NCBI GenBank assembly: GCA_046727955.1
Contig: JBKPDO010000169.1
Span: forward strand, 1-18,113
Direction: 5' to 3'
Length of the DNA: 18,113 nt
Source: DASVXQ01 sp046727955
GTDB taxonomy: Bacteria; Actinomycetota; CALGFH01
Shown here one piece after another: positions 13,611 through 18,113 of the stretch (its first letter is position 1; each line of letters begins with the position of its first letter). A program made the position numbers and the translations under genes. The notes under the pieces were generated by a model. That model searched no databases, was not told where the DNA came from, and saw nothing but the letters and a program-made list of their open reading frames with translations.

Positions 13611-13646
13611 CCGGGCAATGGCCCGGTTCTGGCAAGCTGCGCTTGC
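13611..13646 (+). terminator. Two adjacent short hairpins after the VOC gene
   Basis: CCGGGC-AATG-GCCCGG (13611-13626) is followed by GCAAGC-TGC-GCTTGC (13632-13646). Both are perfect six-pair stems without T-runs, 36-71 bases after the VOC stop. They may weakly terminate transcription or leave partial read-through to the next gene. Confidence 0.4.
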
Positions 13647-13776
13647 GGCCTTTGAGCAGTGGGTCGAGTCGAGACCACCGCGGGTCCCCGGGCCCGGCCA
13701 CCGTCGCCAGCAGGCATCGCCCCTGGCCCAGTGCCGAGACGAAGGGCGTCTCGGCCAACAGCGAGGAGGGTGGAGC

Positions 13777-14052
13777 ATGGCGATTCTCCTCATCGAATAC
13801 CGGGTCGTGGACTTCGACGGCTGGAAGGCTGTCTTCGATCGAGACCCGATGGGACGCGGTCCGCACGGGGTGACCCGCCACTGGCTTTACCGGGACGCCG
13901 ACGATCCCAACCACCTCATGCTGAGCTTGGAATTCCCTTCCGCCGGCCAGGCGAAGAGCTTCCTCAACGAGCCGGCGTTCCAGCAAGTGTGGGACCGGTC
14001 GGGTGCCGGACAGGCCTGGGTCCTGCAGGAGGCTGAGGCGGCGACGTACTGA
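13777..14052 (+). CDS. Small ferredoxin-fold-like protein, 91 residues
   Basis: The product begins MAILLIEYRVVDFDGWKAVF and continues with GVTRHWLYRDADDPNHLML, EFPSAGQAKSFLNEPAF and VWDRSGAGQAWVLQ. The alternation of strands with a helix built around DFDGWKAVFD, and a late AKSFL helix, resembles dimeric alpha+beta barrel proteins such as monooxygenase- or cyclase-like ones; the exact function is unknown. GAGGAGGGTGGAG precedes the ATG and decides it over an upstream in-frame start. It lies 201 bases after the VOC gene on the same strand. No signal peptide or membrane helix. Confidence 0.8.
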   Translation: MAILLIEYRVVDFDGWKAVFDRDPMGRGPHGVTRHWLYRDADDPNHLMLSLEFPSAGQAKSFLNEPAFQQVWDRSGAGQAWVLQEAEAATY

Positions 14053-14072
14053 CGCTGCATGGTCCAGCAGTA

Positions 14073-14099
14073 CCATTCGCCAGCCGCTCGGCGGAATGG
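14073..14099 (+). terminator. Imperfect hairpin after the 91-residue protein gene
   Basis: CCATTCGCC (14073-14081) pairs with GGCGGAATGG (14090-14099) with one bulged base and an 8-base loop, 20 bases after the stop at 14052. No T-run follows. It separates this gene from the large membrane hydrolase gene. Confidence 0.5.
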
Positions 14100-14257
14100 A
14101 GATCAGCGAGGCGCACCTCGTGTAGCACGGGTATCCCACATGCCCTGCGGCGGCGGCGTTGTATCAATCTCACGGGCATCGGGCTCAGAAATGTAGACGG
14201 CGGTGGGCTCCTGTGCGAGCGTCGCTGCATCGATGGCGCCTCGGACGGGGGGCAGGG

Positions 14258-16804
14258 ATGGACGGCTTTCTCGATGTCAGCCGCGGTGGGCGGACCGAGC
14301 TGCGGATCCACGGGGTCTCGGGGACACCGCCAGCGGATATGTTGTGCCACCCGCATCCGCAGCAGGTCGCCGGGGACGGCGTGGCAGGGTTCTACCGGCG
14401 CTGGTGGCCGGGCGGACCCCCGACCGGCGAGGACCGCGACGTCAACGACCAGCGCCGCCGGGAGGCGTACTCGTGGGGTGGGCTGACGTCGGGGGCAGCG
14501 TCGCGGGCGCTGTGGCTGCTGCTGCTGCCGTTCATGCTGCTCAACTTCGCCTTCTACATGACGCCGCGGCCACCTGTGCAAGACAACGGAAGCCGGTTGC
14601 GTCGCGCCAGCGCCGGTGCCCAGCGGCTGCTCGCGCTGACCTTCACGGGCAGCTTGGTGCTGAGTGCCATCGGGGTCGCGATGGACCTGGTCGGCTGGCA
14701 GTGCGGCCGGTTGAGCTCCGGCTGCACCAGCCGGCATGGTTGGCTGTCGTTCCTCGGCTGGCACTGGCTGGACTCACCGAGCCGCCAGCTCGCGGTGACT
14801 TCGTTGCTGCCAGCGGCGGTCATCGGACTGCTGTGGTATCTCGGCCGCTCGACCTGGATCCAGCACGAGCTGACTCGGATTCCAGGCCGCAGATCCAAGT
14901 CGGGCACCGGGACCGGCGCGGTGCTGCTGGAGGACCGCCGTACCTGGAACGGCGGTGGGCCGGTCGGACGGCTCCGGGCTGCCCACGTCGTGGCGGCGTT
15001 CAGTGTCGTGGGCGTGTTGCTGCTGGCGCCGCTCGCCAATGATGGCTGGCTGGCTCGAGGCCTGCTGATCGTGCAGCTGGTGGTGGTCGCGGCCGTGACC
15101 GCGATCGTGACCGCGGGGTCCAGGCTCGCGCAGCGCGACGAGCCGTCCGAGCCGTCACGGGACGCGGAGCGGTCCGAGCAGGCCGAGGCGGAGCCGTCCA
15201 AGAAGCAGCGCACGTGGCCGGTCGACCTCGTGGCGGCGACGGGCGCCGCGCTGTACCTGCTCACCTTCCTGCTGGTGTTCCTCGTCCAGCCCGACCCCGC
15301 GCGGCGTGCGTCCGGCGCGCTGCCCTGGTTCACGGCAACGGTCGAATGGACTCTCCTCGTGCAGGCCGGGCTGCTGGTGGTGCTGCTGGCGCTGACTGCG
15401 CTCATCGGCAGCTCGACGCGCCGCCGCGAGCGCGATCACGAGCAAGCGCGGCCGCGGGAGCAATGGAACCCGGCTCCTGGTCGTAGCGGCAAGCCACTGC
15501 CGGTCGGATGGGGTCTGGCAGGACTCGGGACGCCCGTGGTCGCCATGCTCGCATGGCTGCTGGCCGGCGGGTTCGGCGCCGGCCTGACGATCCGTGCCGC
15601 CGGCTTCCTGGGCACGCCAACCGCCACCGCTGTCCAGCCCGGGCAGCGGAGCAGCGCGCTGGTCGTGCCCGCCCCGTACTTCTGGATGGCCGCGCTCAGC
15701 CTGGTCGCGCTCGCGGCCGCGCTGGTGGCCGTGCTATGGCTGGTCCCGCGCTGGCTGGCTTTTCGCCGCCAGGCAATGCAGTCGCTGCGCGACGGGCAGT
15801 GGGGCGGCTCGACGGCGCCGGAGTCCGTCAGTTCCGAGGAGCGGGCGCGCAAGGCTCGGCTGCTGAGCATCGCGGGGAACTGGGCGCGCGCGCGACTGAC
15901 CGACGAGGCCGGCCCGGTAGTCGGTTCGCTGCTCATCGTCATCGCGGCGCTCGTGGTCGCCGCCTGTGTCGTCTACGGCTGGCTTGGGTCCACCTGGCTG
16001 CCGAAGAACCTGAACTGGCTGACTACGGCCGGCAGTTTCGCGGTGGGTGCGCTGACCCTGTGGCTGATCGCGATGGGCCGCAATGCCTACCGCAGCCCCG
16101 GTCTGCGCCGCACGGTCGGGATCCTGTGGGACGTGGGCACGTTCTGGCCGCGGGCCGTCCACCCGCTGGCCCCTCCCTGCTACACCGAGCGGGTCATCCC
16201 CGACCTGCTGGACCGCGTCCGATGGCTGGCTCCGGGAGACGACGACATCGTGATCCTCTCCGCGCACAGCCAGGGCACCGTCATCGCGGCGGCGCTGGTG
16301 CTCCAACTCGAGCCGGAGCAGCGCCGGCGCGTCCGGCTGCTCACCTATGGCAGCCCCCTGCGGCGCGTGTTCGCCCGCTATTTCCCGGCATATTTCGAGC
16401 CCCTGGTGCTGCGAAGGGTCGGCCAGGTACTGCCCGCGCTACGGCTCACCGACCATCCGGACGGCACCGCGGCGACCGGGGCGAACTGGTCGTGGCGAAA
16501 CCTGTACCGCCCCAGCGATCCGATCGGCGGACCGGTCTTCTACGCGTACGCGATCAGCGCGCGGGACAACGGCGATGTCGACTGGCAGCTCATGGACCCG
16601 GCGATCGATCCGGCGGTGGGAGACCGCGCCTGGCCGCGGGCCTTCGGGCACTCCAACTACTTCCGCGACCCGGCCTTCAATGCCGCTTGCCGGATCCTCG
16701 AGGGCCACCCGCCCGAGGGCCCGCCGGCCGAGGCCACCGCCGCAACTGCCGCGGAGGGTCCGGCGGAGGATCATCCTGTCCTTTCCAGCGACGCTTCAGG
16801 CTGA
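14258..16804 (+). CDS. Multi-pass membrane protein with an alpha/beta-hydrolase triad
   Basis: The 848-residue product seems to wrap a hydrolase fold around a membrane region. Residues 12-25 read RTELRIHGVSGTPP, a strand ending in an HG that could form the oxyanion hole. About ten hydrophobic helices follow between 83 and 606 (for example 83-101, 124-146, 241-287, 322-344, 364-386, 414-440, 474-498, 553-606). After them come DIVILSAHSQGTVIAAALVL with nucleophile Ser671 in A-H-S-Q-G, LTYGSPLRR (695-703), Asp754 in RPSDPIGG and His798 in AFGHSNYF, a plausible Ser-Asp-His order. The final 30 residues are low-complexity. Lipase or esterase activity is inferred; substrate unknown. The start at 14258 follows a GGGGGGCAGGG run; an upstream ATG at 14159 is less likely. 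Confidence 0.85.
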   Translation: MDGFLDVSRGGRTELRIHGVSGTPPADMLCHPHPQQVAGDGVAGFYRRWWPGGPPTGEDRDVNDQRRREAYSWGGLTSGAASRALWLLLLPFMLLNFAFYMTPRPPVQDNGSRLRRASAGAQRLLALTFTGSLVLSAIGVAMDLVGWQCGRLSSGCTSRHGWLSFLGWHWLDSPSRQLAVTSLLPAAVIGLLWYLGRSTWIQHELTRIPGRRSKSGTGTGAVLLEDRRTWNGGGPVGRLRAAHVVAAFSVVGVLLLAPLANDGWLARGLLIVQLVVVAAVTAIVTAGSRLAQRDEPSEPSRDAERSEQAEAEPSKKQRTWPVDLVAATGAALYLLTFLLVFLVQPDPARRASGALPWFTATVEWTLLVQAGLLVVLLALTALIGSSTRRRERDHEQARPREQWNPAPGRSGKPLPVGWGLAGLGTPVVAMLAWLLAGGFGAGLTIRAAGFLGTPTATAVQPGQRSSALVVPAPYFWMAALSLVALAAALVAVLWLVPRWLAFRRQAMQSLRDGQWGGSTAPESVSSEERARKARLLSIAGNWARARLTDEAGPVVGSLLIVIAALVVAACVVYGWLGSTWLPKNLNWLTTAGSFAVGALTLWLIAMGRNAYRSPGLRRTVGILWDVGTFWPRAVHPLAPPCYTERVIPDLLDRVRWLAPGDDDIVILSAHSQGTVIAAALVLQLEPEQRRRVRLLTYGSPLRRVFARYFPAYFEPLVLRRVGQVLPALRLTDHPDGTAATGANWSWRNLYRPSDPIGGPVFYAYAISARDNGDVDWQLMDPAIDPAVGDRAWPRAFGHSNYFRDPAFNAACRILEGHPPEGPPAEATAATAAEGPAEDHPVLSSDASG

Positions 16805-16840
16805 GCCCACGGTCGGTGGGTGACGTGCGCACCTCGCTTG

Positions 16841-17185
16841 TCAGCCGGCTTCCCGTGGTCCTGGCGCGCTGACGCCGAGGCCCACGGCCGTGTGGACCTC
16901 GTAGTGGTCGACGGTCAGATCGCGCTCGATGAGATAGCGGTCATCCTCCGGGTAGAAAACGGCCTTCTCAGGCTGCTCCCCAGCGAACGCGGCGACCGCG
17001 TCCATCGAGTCCCACAGCGTGAACATGACGAACTGGCAGCGATCCCCAACATCGCGGCGCAGCATGAGCGCGGCCCGGTTGCCTGGCGTGCGCGTGTATC
17101 CCGCGATGCCGGTGGCCTGCATGTACTCGGCGTACGCGTCGCCGTCCTCGCGGCGGACGGCGCCCTTCCAGATGCGCGCGATCAT
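16841..17185 (-). CDS. Antibiotic biosynthesis monooxygenase (ABM)-domain protein
   Basis: A 114-residue dimeric alpha+beta barrel protein. Family signs are MIARIWKGAVRREDGDAYAEY at the start, the central strand FVMFTLWDSMDAVAAFAGE, and VFYPEDDRYLIERD with the closing strand TVDHYEV. Related proteins are small oxygenases, haem-degrading enzymes or stress proteins; none of these activities can be assigned here. GGAGGAG before the ATG at 17185 decides the start over one at 17266. It converges on the membrane hydrolase gene with 36 bases between stops and is divergent from the DUF3592-like gene. Confidence 0.85.
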   Translation of the reverse strand: MIARIWKGAVRREDGDAYAEYMQATGIAGYTRTPGNRAALMLRRDVGDRCQFVMFTLWDSMDAVAAFAGEQPEKAVFYPEDDRYLIERDLTVDHYEVHTAVGLGVSAPGPREAG

Positions 17186-17324
17186 CAGCTGTCGACTCCT
17201 CCACAACGTTGACCGATTCGGACCGGACGATACGGCGTCTCGGCCCTCGGCGGTCTGGACCGTCACCTAGGGTTCGTCTGCTTGTCACCTGCTCGACCCA
17301 GAGCCGACCTTCCGCGACGAGACG

Positions 17325-18011
17325 TTGGCTACAGGAGTGGACAAGAAGGTGACGGTGCCCGGGAGATTAGGGGCCGAGGAAGTGGCCGCCGCCGCGCCCC
17401 AGCCGCAGCCGCCTGCCGGGCGCGCGATCCGGCACCCGGCGACCCGTGCCGCCTTCCGGCGACGCCAGCTCATCCCGTACGCCCTATTCGGCGTCTCGCT
17501 GCTTTTGCTGACCGTGTTTGTGCTGGTCATCGCTTGGGACCAATCCCGCGGCGAGCGGCTGGCCGCGACCGGGCGGCGCACCAGCGGCGGGGTCGTCGAG
17601 ATCCGCGGCCCGTCCTGGTGGCGGCTGTTTGACTCCGGCAGTGTGGTGGTCGCCTACCGGGTCGAGCAGGAGCCGGCGCCCCGCCGCGCGGTCGTGCGCC
17701 TGAACGACGATAGCCCGTCCTACCAGGTCGGTGGCCACGTCGAGGTCCTCTACGACCCCGACGCCCCGGCGCGGGCGACTATCGCGGGCGAGGAAAACGA
17801 CCCGCCGGTGACGGTCGCGGTCGGGATCCTGACGTTCGTGCTCGGCGGCTTGGCGTTGCTGGTTAGCGTGGGCTGGTGGCTGGGCGGCCGCGTGCTGCAC
17901 CGCGAGCTGGCCCGCAACCACTGGCAGGCGCGCCGCTACTGTTATGTCGCCTTCCTCGACGCCCGGGTTCCGCAGCTCGCAGGCTTCATAGTCCACGAAT
18001 CCTGGCGTTGA
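17325..18011 (+). CDS. DUF3592-like membrane protein
   Basis: The product is up to 228 residues: an Ala/Pro-rich N-terminal tail, a membrane helix (about 49-70, LIPYALFGVSLLLLTVFVLV), an external domain with the typical DUF3592 strand GGHVEVLYDPDAPARATIAG (137-156), and a second helix (about 163-187). Function is unknown for the family. The start is uncertain: TTG at 17325, GTG at 17337 or GTG at 17349, the last having AGGAG about 11 bases before it. The final 24 residues (from about CYVAFLDARVPQ) read less like the family, so the 3' end may be shifted or replaced. Confidence 0.75.
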   Translation: MATGVDKKVTVPGRLGAEEVAAAAPQPQPPAGRAIRHPATRAAFRRRQLIPYALFGVSLLLLTVFVLVIAWDQSRGERLAATGRRTSGGVVEIRGPSWWRLFDSGSVVVAYRVEQEPAPRRAVVRLNDDSPSYQVGGHVEVLYDPDAPARATIAGEENDPPVTVAVGILTFVLGGLALLVSVGWWLGGRVLHRELARNHWQARRYCYVAFLDARVPQLAGFIVHESWR

Positions 18012-18113
18012 GCTGGGAGAACGGATGACCATGTAGTGAAGGCGCGTGTATCTAGGCGCCAGCATCCGTGCAGGTCAGCGGCCTGTCGCCGGGCCTCCCG
18101 CAGCGCAGCCAGG
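18012..18113. other. Right-edge sequence without a supported gene
   Basis: The last 100 bases hold no complete gene. On the reverse strand a frame open from the edge begins LAALREARRQAADLHGC with good codon use and then decays into the DUF3592-like gene's antisense, ending at 17942. It could be the tail of a gene outside the window, possibly fused to this point by a rearrangement. Confidence 0.25.

Noticed and set aside
15508..16872. A 454-codon plus-strand frame inside the membrane hydrolase gene
   Set aside because: It is an Arg/Gly/Pro-rich out-of-frame shadow of the gene at 14258, which has membrane helices and a hydrolase triad.
17942..18112. A reverse-strand frame open to the right edge
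   Set aside because: Only its first 17 codons look coding; the rest is antisense to the DUF3592-like gene. Noted as an edge fragment only.
1..18113. tRNA, rRNA, CRISPR arrays, integrase or att sites, toxin-antitoxin pairs
   Set aside because: I looked for T-loop-like GGTTCRA patterns, spaced direct repeats and the relevant protein motifs and saw none that hold up by eye.

Overview
The window is G+C-rich, and its real genes have third codon positions that are almost always G or C. Gram-positive-type signals recur: purine-rich ribosome sites, a CGAAC-N4-GTTC LexA box, and an actinobacterial style of regulators and small secreted or membrane proteins. An actinomycete or a related high-G+C soil lineage fits best; the sequence alone does not name a species. 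No rRNA, tRNA or CRISPR array was seen.

Layout. The left edge holds the last codons of an unidentified gene, then a reverse-strand paaZ (phenylacetate ring cleavage, intact at 681 residues). A 430-base stretch without a firm gene follows, then an unrecognised 201-residue protein. Next is the clearest functional unit: an SOS-type operator, ssb and a recD2-type helicase, all on the plus strand (3570-6522). After recD2 comes a patch of decayed DNA with a frameshifted IS6-like transposase tail and an orphan coding fragment. msrA (methionine sulfoxide reductase) is intact on the reverse strand. From about 7.8 to 11.3 kb many genes look damaged: an AraC-type regulator and an MFS transporter face away from each other and both lack their 5' ends at one shared junction, a SnoaL-like gene survives only as its tail, a GAF histidine kinase carries a single-base frameshift, and a RibD/DHFR-like gene is reduced to its first and last few codons joined in frame.

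The right part is healthier. A secreted protein is followed by two hairpins. A reverse-strand arsR-SRPBCC pair is divergent from a plus-strand VOC (glyoxalase-fold) gene, with an inverted repeat between them. Then come a small ferredoxin-fold-like protein, a large multi-pass membrane protein that carries a complete-looking alpha/beta-hydrolase triad, an ABM-domain protein and a DUF3592-like membrane protein.

Three points deserve most attention. The ssb-recD2 unit has an apparent LexA box over its promoter. The 848-residue membrane protein appears to split a hydrolase fold around roughly ten membrane helices. The deletion scars and two-copy 15-17 base tandem duplications between 2.4 and 11.3 kb suggest either active gene decay or assembly damage. 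No complete phage, integrase, toxin-antitoxin or defence locus was recognised.
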